DNA of 64,000 nucleotides from Patiria pectinifera. Lineage: Eukaryota > Echinodermata > Asteroidea > Valvatida > Asterinidae. The notes beneath the pieces were generated by a model that was not told the origin of the DNA, searched no databases, and saw only the letters and a list, made by a program, of their open reading frames with translations. Each line of letters begins with the position of its first letter. Within the stretch, counting starts at the first letter, position 1. A program made the translations under genes and the position numbers. Location of the stretch: positions 372,001-436,000 of the forward strand of contig CM057145.1 in NCBI GenBank assembly GCA_029964075.1, read 5' to 3'. Of this stretch, positions 36,323 to 47,847 are shown one piece after another.

Positions 36323-36993
36323 TTTTGTGTGTCTCAAAATACATCACTAGGCAACAGCCATTCTTCCAAAATGTAAGAAACATTTGTTTCAGTGTGATTC
36401 ATTTTAAAGGGTCAATGAAATCATGATAGCATTAAATTCATGGTTTCCATCATTTATTAGGGGCCTGCATGACAACTCATCAAGTAGCAGAGGCCAAGGC
36501 GAGGGAGGACATAGCTTCATTCTTGAAGTATGCCCACTAACAAGCCCGGAGGGACAAGATTCAGGGTAATATTAATTACACCAAATTACTGTGAACAGTA
36601 TTTAAGTTGCCTGTTAAATAAACAAGTAGGCCTGGGCCTATAGAGTAAGAAAACACTCTTTTATATAAAGGCAAATTTATCGTAATGTCGACTTCACACT
36701 AATGGCTGAAGACAACATGTAATATCTATCCAAGATATACAAACTTGTACACTGGAAGTTGTTTGCAGAAAGTGTACTCTTTACCAGAACTGCCTTTGAA
36801 GCATTAATCGCAGTACGCTTGCGGAACACAAAAAATGAAATGTCAGTACATTTTGTTTACCTTCTCATGCACAATAATGATCCAAAAAGAAGTGACAGAT
36901 AATCCAAAAACACATGTAAGTCAGTTGGTCATCATCGGTTGTCCACCAGCTGGAAAAAATCTTTACATTGCTTTTTTTTCTATTTTTTTTCAG

Positions 36994-37077
36994 AATTCTG
37001 CCAACTCTGTTGACCCTGCCAATGCTGTTGAGCCCGCCGACCCTGTCGACCCTGCAAACTCAGCAGATGATGAATAA
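36994..37077 (+). CDS. Exon-like VDPAN-repeat tail, copy B
   Basis: This copy of 34781-34864 keeps the acceptor and the frame, reading NSANSVDPANAVEPADPVDP to ANSADDE. One Ala-His to Ala-Asn difference distinguishes it. Confidence 0.4.
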   Translation, partial: NSANSVDPANAVEPADPVDPANSADDE

Positions 37078-37732
37078 CGACACTGCATCTTTTGCTTGAA
37101 AATAAGTGCACCATTCGTACACTTCAAAATTTGTTTTCTTGTAGGCCTATTGGGGCTTCCCTATTTATCTCAATGGTTCTCATATTTGTTGTCAGAAAAC
37201 TCAGTCCCACGTTGCCTGAAGAATATTATTTTACATTAAAGTTACTTATAGCATAACTAGTAGTCACCCATAGATGTACGCCTGCCCAGCTTAGTAATTT
37301 CAGGACATTTAAATCCTTGCTAAAGGTTAATACATGCATATAAATAGACTTGTGCCCATCCTTGCTGAAGATTAATACATGTATAATTATATAAATAAAA
37401 TCTGACACACTATCGTTTTGAAGGGAAACTGACAAAATAAGGCCGTTGGCGGGCAATCTGTTTTACATGCGTTTAAAAAATCCTGAACTGTTTCCTGTTG
37501 CTGTTCCTGCTTCCCAGCAAAAACACACACAAAACTAGATCATTTGTTTTCTAACTGAATTAAGAGGCTTTAATGTGTGTGTTTTTTATTTAGGCGAACT
37601 GAAAACGACATTGTACTGTTATATCTGATTTTTACTAGCTTTGTAATAATAACGATTGACGAAGGTTTGCTTCCATGCATTCACTGGATACATTCTGATG
37701 CGGGCTGCCAGGACCGTCACCCACGGCACTAA

Positions 37733-38806
37733 ACCCCAAGCCCCAGTATCCGGGAGGTACCCCTCGACAAGAAACTTGATCTACAGCTCCTCATGGAACT
37801 GATGGAGAAATGGGCATCCCGCTCGTCCAACGACTTCATCACAAGGGTCATGAAGTTTGAATCGTCGGAGGTCAAGCATTTTGCGTCTAATTGGAGAGAC
37901 CGTTTCCAAAAAGCCAGGCTCCTGACGCAGATGAGCAGTCTCCAGAATAATCTGGAGACCCTAGAGGCGACGTGGGAAGCGAACAACAACGTGGACTCCC
38001 CCAAATATCATACGGTGAAAGAATCAGTAGAAGTCGTCACCAGATGGTGCTTACACCAAGGTATTCTACTAAACTTTCTGGTGGAAGACGTGGTAAACGT
38101 GGTCAACCGCGCAACCCCGAAGAGGAACTGCCTCGCCCTCATTGGAGAAAGTAACGCCGGCAAAACATGGCTTGTCAACAACCTGGTCGACTTGGCGGTC
38201 CACACGGGAAAGGTCACGCAGGGATCCGGGGGCTATACATTCATGTGGATGGAATGTATAGACAAACGACTTATCATCCTCAACGAGCCCTACCTGGATC
38301 CCTGCGTGATCGAAAAAGCAAAGATCATCCTCAAAGGGATGGAAACAATGGTACCAGTAAAGCACCAGGCAGAGGCCTTCCTCAACCACCCCCTCTGGAG
38401 ATTCGCTCCATCCGAAAAAGAAGCCATCAAGAACAGATGCTACATGTATGAGAACTTGCGTAGTTTTCCACTACTTGCCGAGTACCACCGACGGTGGCAT
38501 CCACTGGTTTGGCGCGCCCTTCGAGAGATGGTGTCTAACGAGGCCCAGAGCGAGCGATCGTCACAAAGAGGTTCCCCAAGCGAAAGCGAAAGGTCATGTT
38601 TCGATCTCTCTCCACTAGAGTTGGTGCGCCTGCAGACACCGGAGTCCCCGCCACCCCAATCTCCGTCTCCGCCCCCGTCGAGCGCATCTCACTCGAGCGG
38701 CGTCATACCTCCAACCCCCACTACTCCCAATCCAGGGGTGGATGGTAATAAGAGACCCCAGAAACGGCCACAGCATTATGCAAGTGATGACAATGACATG
38801 TGTTGA
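37733..38806 (+). CDS. Endogenous parvovirus-like NS1 helicase (superfamily 3), intact open frame
   Basis: The frame is open from 37733; the first ATG is 37793 and gives 337 residues. Walker A GESNAGKT is at residues 118-125 and a Walker B-like RLIILNEP at 159-166. A B'-like stretch with KGMETMVPVK follows at about 181-190. RWHPLVWRALREM at about 234-246 fits the end of the NS1 helicase domain. Motif C normally has an Asn sensor after the HP; here it is LWRFAPS, so the ATPase is probably impaired. The N-terminal HUH nuclease is absent. Residues from about 250 are a Ser/Pro-rich disordered tail (TPESPPPQSPSPPPSS). It is an old viral copy kept open, perhaps expressed. Confidence 0.75.
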   Translation, partial: TPSPSIREVPLDKKLDLQLLMELMEKWASRSSNDFITRVMKFESSEVKHFASNWRDRFQKARLLTQMSSLQNNLETLEATWEANNNVDSPKYHTVKESVEVVTRWCLHQGILLNFLVEDVVNVVNRATPKRNCLALIGESNAGKTWLVNNLVDLAVHTGKVTQGSGGYTFMWMECIDKRLIILNEPYLDPCVIEKAKIILKGMETMVPVKHQAEAFLNHPLWRFAPSEKEAIKNRCYMYENLRSFPLLAEYHRRWHPLVWRALREMVSNEAQSERSSQRGSPSESERSCFDLSPLELVRLQTPESPPPQSPSPPPSSASHSSGVIPPTPTTPNPGVDGNKRPQKRPQHYASDDNDMC

Positions 38807-39990
38807 TGTAGTGAAGAGTGGAGCATCCAACATTTTGTCCTAGGCAATTTATCAAATTAACCATTTTCACAGTCTGCCAAGATGAACTCCGACGAAGAAG
38901 GTACATACAATCTGAAAGGGGGGGGGTGGTCAGTACTGTGCAAACATGCATGTGCAAGCATTTGTTTTTTGGAGAAAAAAAAGTAAACATCCAAACTTCC
39001 GACTTGAAGATGTTTACACAGAAGTATAAAGATTCACGTGTATAAAGCATTTTCACCCAACAGCTTTCATTTTGGTTGGCAATAAGTGCCATACTCATGC
39101 CAGTTGGTCTTTGCATTGTCTTTGAAATGGGACACACAAGACTCGGTCTCTATTGCTGATACAAAGGTGGAGATGAAGGATTCTATGGCGTCATTTTCAA
39201 TGATAAGTGCTCTCTCTTCAACTTTACTGGCACATCAAGTTGATGTTGCAGAAGAGAGGCAGCCCAAGAAGACGTTTGGGAAGACAAAGTGCACATCTGG
39301 GAAGGGAGCACCAAGGGAGGCAACACTCCCATTGTCATCTTTCAAGACATCATAGATGGCGACTTTTACCACACAGAAATTTTCAAGAAAACGCTGGTTC
39401 CCACCCGGCAGCTTTCATTTGGTTGGAAATCAGGGCCATACTCATGCCAGTTGGTCTGTGCATTGTCTTTGGATTCACAAACTGGACACACAAGACTTGG
39501 TCTTTATTGCTGAACCATGGAGACATGCAAGACTTGGTCTGTATTGCTGATACAGAGGTGGAGATAAAGGTAAAGAGATAGGCTTCTTGTATAATAAACA
39601 TATTCGTGTTGGTAATAACAGGTTGGCATTTAATGCCTAATACCTGACTTCTGGTAGAATTAAAATAAATTTAAATACAAATGCAAACAGTAGAGACTTA
39701 CTTTGCTCTATGTCCTTTTTGTTTACTGACTGTACTAATATACACTAAACCTTCATCGCCAACGTATGCAGCAGGGTTTGGTATAACAAACTGCAGTACA
39801 CCAAAACATCTGTAGGACCTGATTGCAAGAACATTTAAGAGGAAATAGATGGCCAGAGCCTTCAGTGGAACACTCAAAGCCTCCAGCGGAGGCTTTGAAC
39901 CTCGGAGGCTTTGAACCATTTTACCATACAAATTCTTAAATAAACAGTGCATCAATTACATTTTGTTACTATACAAAGTCTTATATAAAC
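38807..39990. repeat. Region with a 340-bp internal direct repeat
   Basis: CAGCTTTCATTTTGGTTGG then CATACTCATGCCAGTTGGTC near 39061-39120 recur near 39409-39465. CAAGACTTGGTCT-TATTGCTGA recurs three times (39136, 39490, 39528). A short open stretch (HQVDVAEERQPKKTFGKTK) lies between them without a known match. It looks like a degraded duplicated exon region. Confidence 0.55.
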
Positions 39991-40590
39991 AGTGTCAGTG
40001 GAACACCTGAAGACACTGGAAGCCTTCGGTGGAACACCTGAAGCCTTCAGTGGAACATCCGAAGCCTCCAGCACCTGAAGACACTGGAAGCCTCAAGCGG
40101 AGCACCAGAAGCCTTCAGTGGAACACCTAAAGACACTGGAAGCCTTCAGTGGAACACCTGAAGCCATCAGTGGAACATCCGAAGCCTCAAGTGGAGCACC
40201 AGAAGCCTCTAGCCGAGCACTAAAGCCTCAAGCTGAGCACCGGAAGCCTTCAGTGGAACACCTGAAGAAGCCTTCAGTGGAACACCTGAAGCCATCAGTG
40301 GAACATCCGAAGCCTGAAGTGGAGCACCAGAAGCCTCTAGCGGAGCACTAAAGCCTCAAGCGGAGCACCGGAAGCCTTCAGTGGAACACCTGAAGAAGCC
40401 TTCAGTGGAACAACTGAAGCCATCAGTGGAACATCTGAAGCCTCAAGTGGAGCACCAGAAGCCTCTAGCGGAGCACTAAAGCCTCAAGCGGAGCACCAGA
40501 AGCCTTCAGTGGAACACCTGAAGACACCGGAAGCCTTCAGTGGAAAACCGGAAGCCTCCAGCGGAGCACCAGAAGCCTCCAGTGGGAAGG
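39990..40590 (+). repeat. 21-bp minisatellite (EAFSGTP-like repeat)
   Basis: Units of GAAGCCTTCAGTGGAACACCT and variants (GAAGCCTCAAGTGGAGCACCA) repeat about 28 times. Frames at 40118-40351 and 40509-40712 read EAxSGTP/EASSGAP heptads, and frame changes occur between them. Confidence 0.9.
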
Positions 40591-40712
40591 ATCGTCAGAA
40601 AAGACGCGCTGAAACACAGCTCAAGTGGGAAAGGAGTTTCCCAATCCTACCAAAAGAGAAGGCTATAGAAGAGCACTCACAGACGCCGTCAACGGAAAGT
40701 GCTGTAAGATAG
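40509..40712 (+). CDS. Hypothetical ORF at the end of the minisatellite
   Basis: The frame continues from the repeat (EASSGAPEASSGK) into non-repetitive DRQKRRAETQLKWERSFPIL then TESAVR and a stop. This may be the true end of a repeat-containing protein. No domain is visible. Confidence 0.3.
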   Translation: MEHLKTPEAFSGKPEASSGAPEASSGKDRQKRRAETQLKWERSFPILPKEKAIEEHSQTPSTESAVR

Positions 40713-43257
40713 CAACCAAACAGGGGTTGTAAATTTTAAAATCATGGTTTGTCATCACAGATCAATTAAATAATCTGGTTTATTTTCCGTTTAAAGTTAC
40801 TTTTGTAATTTTGTCTCATTGTAATTTCAACTGGGAAAAAAAAATCTATCAACAAGTAGACCTGGTCTCCCTTTGTCATTGATGAAAAGTGGTTTGCAGA
40901 TGATTCTAGTGAGATTGGGAGCACAGAGCACAGGAAAGAAGTCATTGCCACTTAAATACGGATCTACATCAATTTCAATCCAAGCTTAAGGACAGGTTCA
41001 CGTCCAACTTCAAAAGAGTTTTTCAAAATATATATTAACATCATCTGTCACCCCATTTTTCAAGTCCATTGCACTATCAGAGGAGACACTGTTGTCATCA
41101 GATTCATCATCTTACTTTTTTGGGGGGGGGGGGGTCGGGAGTACCATCCAAGCTCAAGAACAAGTTCATTTCCAACTTAAAAAGAGTTTTTGAAAATGTT
41201 TCCACATCACCATTCAACCCATTTTTTTTATAGGTCCTTTACATCAACTGTTCCTTCAGAAAATTTTTATTCAGGTTTGTTATCAGAGGAGACTCAATGA
41301 AATGTTGAAGACATTAAAATGTTGTAAGTTACTCAGAGCATAAATATCGTCGCATACTTGTACGTGATTGCCCTCCTCATACACTTCATGCATACCTTTT
41401 GTATACACAATGTACAAAAATGTACATGTAGTGTTATACAAATTGATTCTGTGTATTGTATACCTTGACTTTTGCTTTACGTGAGTACATTTTTGATTCA
41501 AAACAAAATTTGAATGACATTCTTTAGTTCTGAAACCAGTTATGTGTTCCATTGAACACAACTTATTTTTCTCTTCTTAAATAGGAGGGAGTGACTTGGA
41601 TGTGAGCATATGTAGTTCGCTGGTGTCCGAGGACAGTGTAATCATGGAAAGCACCAGGAGCCCAAGAAGTCCTCTCATGGAAGGTACATTTACATCAATT
41701 TTACTTTTCAGATGACATCGGCAGATTCAAAATCAAGGGCCCATGAAATGTAATTTGTTTAATGCAATCCTTGAAAATGCGACTGTGTCCCATTTAACCT
41801 ATACTCCCATTTTGCGTTTGGGATCTACACTTAAGGAACTCTTCCATCAGAAAACAGCTATGGGTTCTCATCAGCAAGCGTTAAGGTGATCCGTCAAGGT
41901 TCTGGGGCTAATGCCCACCGGTGTGGAGTGGCCGATGCAACAATGGCAGCAGAATTGGTCCAAGGCACCAAAGATCATTTGTGGCTCCTCTATTGCGTTA
42001 AAAGATGCTGTTACTAAAAGGAAGCTGCAAGGAAGGTCACAAGGTCACGAGGTTGGAAAGAATGCAAGAATCAGCAAAAGTGGAAATGTTGAACTTCCAC
42101 CCAAATTTGAATGTGAGGCGAATGACATCATACATCAACCAGCAGCATTTATTCCTATTCCGGCAGTGAAGACATCACCATTGAAAATCCTGGGATCAGT
42201 AAAGGGACAAGTTGTTGGCGTGATTATTATTCAAACTTTTTGAAGTTATGTAACTAAAATGCAGGATCTGAAATTGACAAATTGAAAATGGTTCTTGTTG
42301 AGAATACATATATTATATTATTATATTATAATGAAGACTTTTGGAAAGTGCAGAGTTTGCAACAGGATTTGAGGAGAAGGGAGGTGGAAAATCTTCATGA
42401 GATCAATGGTAAGAGTAAAAAAAAAACGTGATGGAGGGCCGAAGGAAGAAAAGTCCAACAAAAAGAAGCGGTTGTATGTAGCGCCTTTACAATACTGGAA
42501 AATGAACTCTTATTGTTGCCATCAATAACCTATGATTCACTTGTGGATAATCGAGTGCTACACTGGGCAGGCCTGTCACTTAGTCAAGTGTTGCATGTTG
42601 CTACAGTTGGCAGGGTTTTAGCAAAAACATACCTTAATTGGAGGTTAGGGTTACAGGAAAAGTAACCTCCAACTTAACCCCAGTAGTGAAAGTAACAAAC
42701 ATTGAAAAAACACTCCGATGCTGGTCTGTCCTTTTTAACTTGGAAAGCCTCACACCTACTTCACTGGTTAGATTTTGAAACTTGTACTAGCCTGCATTGT
42801 GACTTTATATGACACCTCCTGTTATATTTTCATTTTTGCCTAGAAAAGGAATAATTATTTTGAAATAAAATGAATGACAACGCAGACCTTGGTCTGTCTT
42901 GGAGAATTTCACAAGTAAAGAAACGGAGACGAGCACAAGAGCAAACATAAAGGGAGGAGTAATTCCTCAAGAAAAAGAAGAAGTCACTCAAGAGTTCTGG
43001 TATGACGCCTAAGGGTCTAGTCTACCACCAGCATGAAGGAGAGAGTCAAACAGAATACTGTGACATACAATGTATGGCCATGATCAACATACTTATTCTA
43101 CTTTATACAACGCGTGGTTGGAACAGCAGATACACCTGAGACGCCTGGGCCAGAAGGTCTAACCAGTTAAGGACAGATTGAGGTGTGTGGGGGAAGATTG
43201 TGGTCACCTGCTCCGCGACCGAATGATGATGATGACACTTGCTTGAGACAGTAAGAC
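40713..43257. other. Region with weak exon-like segments only
   Basis: Two segments look like exons: 41585-41689 (acceptor AAATAG; GSDLDVSICSSLVSEDSV then ESTRSPRSPLMEG; donor GTACAT) and 42263-42409 (acceptor GCAG; a coiled-coil-like SEIDKLKMVLVE then LQQDLRRREVENLHEI; donor GTAAGA). A 110-codon frame at 41911-42243 has no known domain. A G run lies at 41120. Confidence 0.35.
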
Positions 43258-43899
43258 CTGCACCCGACGTGTCGCAACTCGAGTTGCGATGTGTAACACG
43301 TCGCAACTCGCGACGCGTCGTATCTTCCATTTCACGAAAGTTGCGATGTGTTGGACGCGTCGTAAGTTCCTTGACAACGGCTTAAAACACGTCGCAAGTT
43401 AAGACGTGTCTTGTGGTCGTCGCAAAATAAGAAGAGTAATTTCTAAGCCAGTTTTATGCCATAAACATTACATTAACGAGATTATAATACCGAGGCAATG
43501 TGTGTAAAGTTGTAAATAGAAAATTCATTGAATAATTATGAATTAGACCGGAATATTAGAATTGAAATTTCAAAGTAGCTATACAGTCCAATGAGAGTTT
43601 GTTTTCCTTCAAAATTGCATCGCAAGGCCGCCATTTTGTTTTACGTTTTAACAAATTTCGAACTGAGATCCGACGACTCTTTGTTGAATATCAGACGACT
43701 ATTTACTGTACGCTGACTAAATAGATAAAACAGTCACCGAGTTGTGCTATAAATACACCTACGACGCGTCACACTTACGACGTGTTTTGTGAAATGGATC
43801 GCAGGACGCATCGCAGCTGTGACGCATCGTAGAGATACGACGCGTCGCATCACTGCGATGCATCGTAAGTTACGAAGAGTTTGATGAAATCGGGTGCAG
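43258..43899 (+). mobile_element. Inverted-repeat element A, copy 1
   Basis: It begins CTGCACCCGA and ends TCGGGTGCAG, about 640 bases, non-coding. The ends are filled with subterminal CGTCGCAAC and ACGACGCGTCG motifs, while the middle is AT-rich. It is a non-autonomous DNA transposon by structure. No clear target duplication was found. Confidence 0.8.
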
Positions 43900-44835
43900 C
43901 TCATAGATGCATTGTGAAATGTGTACGCTTGAGGAGTAGGAAGACAGCCAGTGCTTATGTCACCATATTAGATATCTGTTGCGTATTGCAATAACCCAAA
44001 TACAGTACAGGCGTGTACAAAAATTGTTGTGGGAGAAATCAGATATTTCAAAATCTGGTTATCTAATTTGTTTTCAAACCACATATTGATGTAACGGTTA
44101 TTCGATTTTGCAGGAAGTTTTCATACAGCTCACACACAAGCAAAACAAAAAGTGACAAGTTAAATCCCCCCCCCCCCCAATGACTGGGTATAGTTTGCAG
44201 GATTCACTGACCACCAGGCCTTTACCAAAAAAACCCAAAAAAACACAGCTGTATGTAATGTAAAAAAATGGATGGGAACTCTCCGTTAAGTCAAATGGGC
44301 AGGCTCTTCGTATACCAAGAAGAGCTAGCTTGTGAATGCAGATACAATCAGAGACCGTGGAGCAAATTGATGGATGTTCTAGATGTTTTCTTTAGTCTGT
44401 GTCACAAAAAAATGACTGGCTTAAATTTCTTTTAAGGTTGGTTTCGAATATCCGGTTTCCAAAATCGAAACTGAGTAGTGGATCTCAAACCAAATGTTAA
44501 AATTTGGATTTAAATCCCACGACTACAAAAAATGCTGAAATATAACATCTTACGAAATGCTGTACACCGACACTTGGCTTTGAATAAGTGGACCCAAAAA
44601 ATCTCCTTAGATTTTGTGAATATTTTTCTTGCAATGCTTGTGCTATCTGATGTTAAACTAGCTCAAAACAAGGCTTCACCTCACTCGCTAAGTGACAAGT
44701 TGATAAAAGGATGATCACAGGTCAAAGGTTAAACCCCAAACAGAACCCTTATTTAGCTACATGTATCTGTATAGACAACTTCAAAAGTTGTAAATTACAA
44801 AATTAAAAAAATAGTTGAATATCGTACTGATTCTA

Positions 44836-45252
44836 CGTGTGTTAACCCTAACCTTTCGAAATCCTCCAAAATTCTCTTGGCAAGTTGGAGGATTTTGCAG
44901 GTTTGAGGCCATATGGCAAAAATATGTGGCTGAATTTGGAGGATGCACTGTGTCAAGGTCCAAGGGCAAACCTTGTGTTGTTTATGCTCGGCCGTGCATA
45001 AATTTAGGCCAAGAGTATATACTTGAAATCCTCCCCGCTGTCACTGGCTCCACCTCAAAATTTTGACAGTGATTGCTGGAGGATTTTGCGGGATTGAGGC
45101 AGTGGTCACCCCTCCAAGGACCACATTCAAGAAATAACGGATGATTCTGGAGGATTGAGGCTGTATGCAATTTTTTACATGATGGCAGTTGGAAGACTTT
45201 GCAGGATTCAGGTTGCATCCTAGCAAAAATGCCTAGGGAATTAGGGTTAACA
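44836..45252. mobile_element. Element with GTTAACCCTAA inverted ends and tandem GGAGGATT motifs
   Basis: TGTTAACCCTAA near 44840 and TTAGGGTTAACA near 45241 are inverted. Between them GGAGGATTTTGC(A/G)GG-type motifs recur at intervals. It is non-coding and MITE-like. A fragment with GGAGGATTCAGG and TTAGGG recurs near 54133. Confidence 0.5.
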
Positions 45253-45356
45253 TGTGAACCTCTGTCCATCGTGAATTGCACATGACTCTCAAACACTGAT
45301 CAGTACTTTTGCATTTAAAGTTCCAATCAGTGTTGCACAATGTTGGTGAGTCTATC

Positions 45357-45979
45357 ACCGGCGGCGGAACAGGGGGGGGGGGGGGAGTTTCCCCCCCCCC
45401 ACTTTTGAATAGGTAGCTATTTTGCCCCCCCCCCCACCTTTTACCAGGAGCGATTTTAAAAAACAAGGTTGATTAAAATGATACAAGAGGTAAAAAAGAT
45501 TTTTGAACACGTGTCTCATTTATCAGGCCCTATTAATAGTATTATGTACTACAATGTATCTTTTGCTCAGAAAATATTGGTTAAAGTGGTCAGAAATTGC
45601 CTCAGATCGCACCACAGAGCATCTAGAATCCAAATTTTGTTCGCTTTGCCCTTCACGCTCGCATCAGTTCTGATCAAGGTATGTTTCCCCACTTTTGAAA
45701 AGCGATTGACACCCCTGGTTGGGGTTGCAATTTGACAATAGGCCTTATACCTAAGTGAGTATGGCGACACAAAATTAGAAAAATGATACGAAAAATAGGG
45801 ATATACCGGTAGGAATAGTCCACATGCATAGGTTAGCAGACATTACTTAGGTCACACTTTCGTTTCGGACCAACTTCACACTTTTCCCATTTGCTTTGAT
45901 TTTGCTTTAATCCTGCTCCGGTCCACAGTAACTGGACCTGCCCCCCTGCCCCCACTTTTAAAAGTTTTCCGCCGCCGAT
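45357..45979. mobile_element. Element with CGGCGGCGGAA inverted ends and G/C runs
   Basis: CGGCGGCGGAACAGGGG near 45358 and CTTTTAAAAGTTTTCCGCCGCCG near 45979 form inverted ends. The body has long C runs at 45391 and 45425. A related stretch GATCAGAAATTGCCTCAGATCACACC lies at 62349, showing a second, decayed copy. Confidence 0.55.
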
Positions 45980-46872
45980 GGTCAGTTCATCACAAGTCCT
46001 TCAGTCTCAAGTCAGTCACTGGCGATTCAAATGAACTGTTACAAAAGCATTCCTTTGTCATTGTGATCGGACTTGTGTAAAAAGGACTTGTGATGGACTG
46101 GACTACAACACTGATTTCAATGGAATCCAGGAACATAGTGAAACAATCGTCAAATTTCTAATTAGCCTCTAACATCAATTCGGAAGAACATTAATTGTAT
46201 GGTTCATTTGACGATTTTGAAAACAATAATTTTTCAACAAGACACCCTCTTACAAGTACTTTCAACCTCCTTTATGAGTAAGCTCAACGTTACCAGGACT
46301 TTCTTCTCCCTCACGAGGTTTCTTCCCGGCCAACAAACAAAGCCTTCTGAAGAAACACTGTCACGATATCTGCAGCAAAGAGATCAGTTAATTTTTATTC
46401 ATAAATACTTGAGACAGCTTACCCATTCCTATTGGTCGAGAGCCCGTCACGTGGCCAGTTTTCAACGTTGATAAAGACTGGCTGGCTCCTCTTACTTTTC
46501 CAGTGTCACACAAATTTTTTATTCCACATAAATCTGGTGCATTTTACTGTTTTTTTTGGTATAATGTGCAATACTAGCACCAGTGAGTCAGTATTTCATA
46601 GTCCTAAGTTCACTACACACCAGCACAGCTGCGTTCTGCGCCACATCGGGCAGTATGGGTGTGCGGGCAGATCTCCATATAAGGAGTTGTTTACGAATAC
46701 TCGCGAGGAAGGACATACCATAATATAGCTAGAAGGATGTTTTGAAAAACATGAAGTAAAATTGTTGAACAAAATTGTTAGAAATTTATAATTTCTGACT
46801 TGTTTTGACTTATGGACCAACAAGTTTTGGAATTTTTTTTTACCGAAAAGGTATATAAATGAGAATATTGTG

Positions 46873-46930
46873 CTTTTGGCCGGTTATTAAATACTATTAT
46901 TAAAAACATAGTGTTTAATAACTGGCCAAA
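46873..46930. repeat. Hairpin-forming inverted repeat
   Basis: TGGCCGGTTATTAAATACTA and TAGTGTTTAATAACTGGCCA form arms of about 20 bases with a short AT-rich loop. Confidence 0.6.
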
Positions 46931-46964
46931 CCCATATTTATTCCCCCAATAACAATTTGAGGTT

Positions 46965-47060
46965 ATCCAAGCTTGATGGTCATGTGGTTAGACATCTGCG
47001 TTAGTAGGCAGGAGGTCGTGGGTTCCAGTCCCATCCAAGTGATTTCTTCTCACAATCACT
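46965..47060 (+). repeat. tRNA-like sequence, possible SINE head
   Basis: TTGATGGTCATGTGGTTAGAC resembles an A box and GGGTTCCAGTCCC a B box. The spacing is tRNA-like but folding pairs are imperfect and no CCA or tRNA 3' half fits. It is more likely a SINE head than a gene. Confidence 0.4.
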
Positions 47061-47669
47061 TGGGGGAATACAGAGTATACAGTGTTTATTAAATGTGCAG
47101 TTAAGTGCAAAACCAATATTGAATTAACATCACCCCGACACAAATTCCATCTTGTGATTACTTTGATTTTAATTAGGACCTGGGAGGCCTGTTTTGACTG
47201 CATTTACACCCTTGTAAATTGTAACAACGTCCATTATAGGAGGCCTGTTTTAACTGTTTTTACACTTTAGAAATTGTAATAATGTCCATTATATTTCCTG
47301 ATAATGTAAGGAAGAATATTTATAGGACATTAAAAACCAGAAACAAAAAAGAAGAAACTTAAACAGCCTTTTTGCCCATTTTTCCCCCCTGTATTCCCTA
47401 GTAAATGCACCCTAGTTTTCTAAGTGCTATTTTTCACTCGGACCACTTTCTTTTCTCAATACTAACAAATTCTTGTCAAATTCTTGCCGAGGAAGACAAA
47501 GACTGAATCTCAAACCGGTCGCCTTTCTCATTTTGGCATGTCTTTCTTTTAACGGTTTAGATCTCTTTCATTCCGTGTCAATAGATCGTAACGTATGGCA
47601 TATCGTGAGGTATGTCTTAGGCTGAGTAAGACCTTATGTCTACTCTTAAATAAATAACTAGACACTTAC

Positions 47670-47847
47670 AAGTGATCTTCCTCAACCAGCCAGGCTTGTT
47701 GGCTGGATAGATGCAGATAGCATAGACGGGGAGGGCTGTCAAGGTCATGCCTAGACCAATCAGGGAGTCCCATGGCTCACTGATAATGCCGAGTACCAGC
47801 AGACAGGTGCAGACCAGAACGAAGATGATGGGTAGTACTAGGTTCAC
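47670..47847 (-). CDS. Transporter exon with the last two membrane segments
   Basis: Reads VNLVLPIIFVLVCTCLLVLG, then GLGMTLTALPVYAICIYPAN and KPGWLRKIT. It leaves one base at T|GTAAGT, so a short terminal exon must follow. Confidence 0.92.

Larger units (their letters stand above)
35142..37345 (+). repeat. Tandem duplication unit B
   Basis: This is a direct copy of unit A, offset by 2219-2224 bases. Similarity stops at ATGCATATAAATA near 37345. It lacks five bases present in unit A near 33155 and has a four-base difference near 36622. Confidence 0.92.
45980..47669. other. Region downstream of the last identified transporter exon
   Basis: No convincing terminal exon was found here. The only conceivable candidate is a minus-strand acceptor CCTTCTAG near 46727 followed by twelve codons and a stop, which has no family support. 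Confidence 0.35.

Noticed and set aside
45372-45435. G-quadruplex or regulatory role for G/C runs (also 8861, 25777, 41120, 44166, 59821)
   Set aside because: The runs are common in this genome, sit in repeats and are prone to assembly error; nothing links them to function.
46692-46727. Terminal exon of the transporter (SILWYVLPREYS)
   Set aside because: Phase and acceptor fit, but a 12-residue tail without family similarity is too weak.
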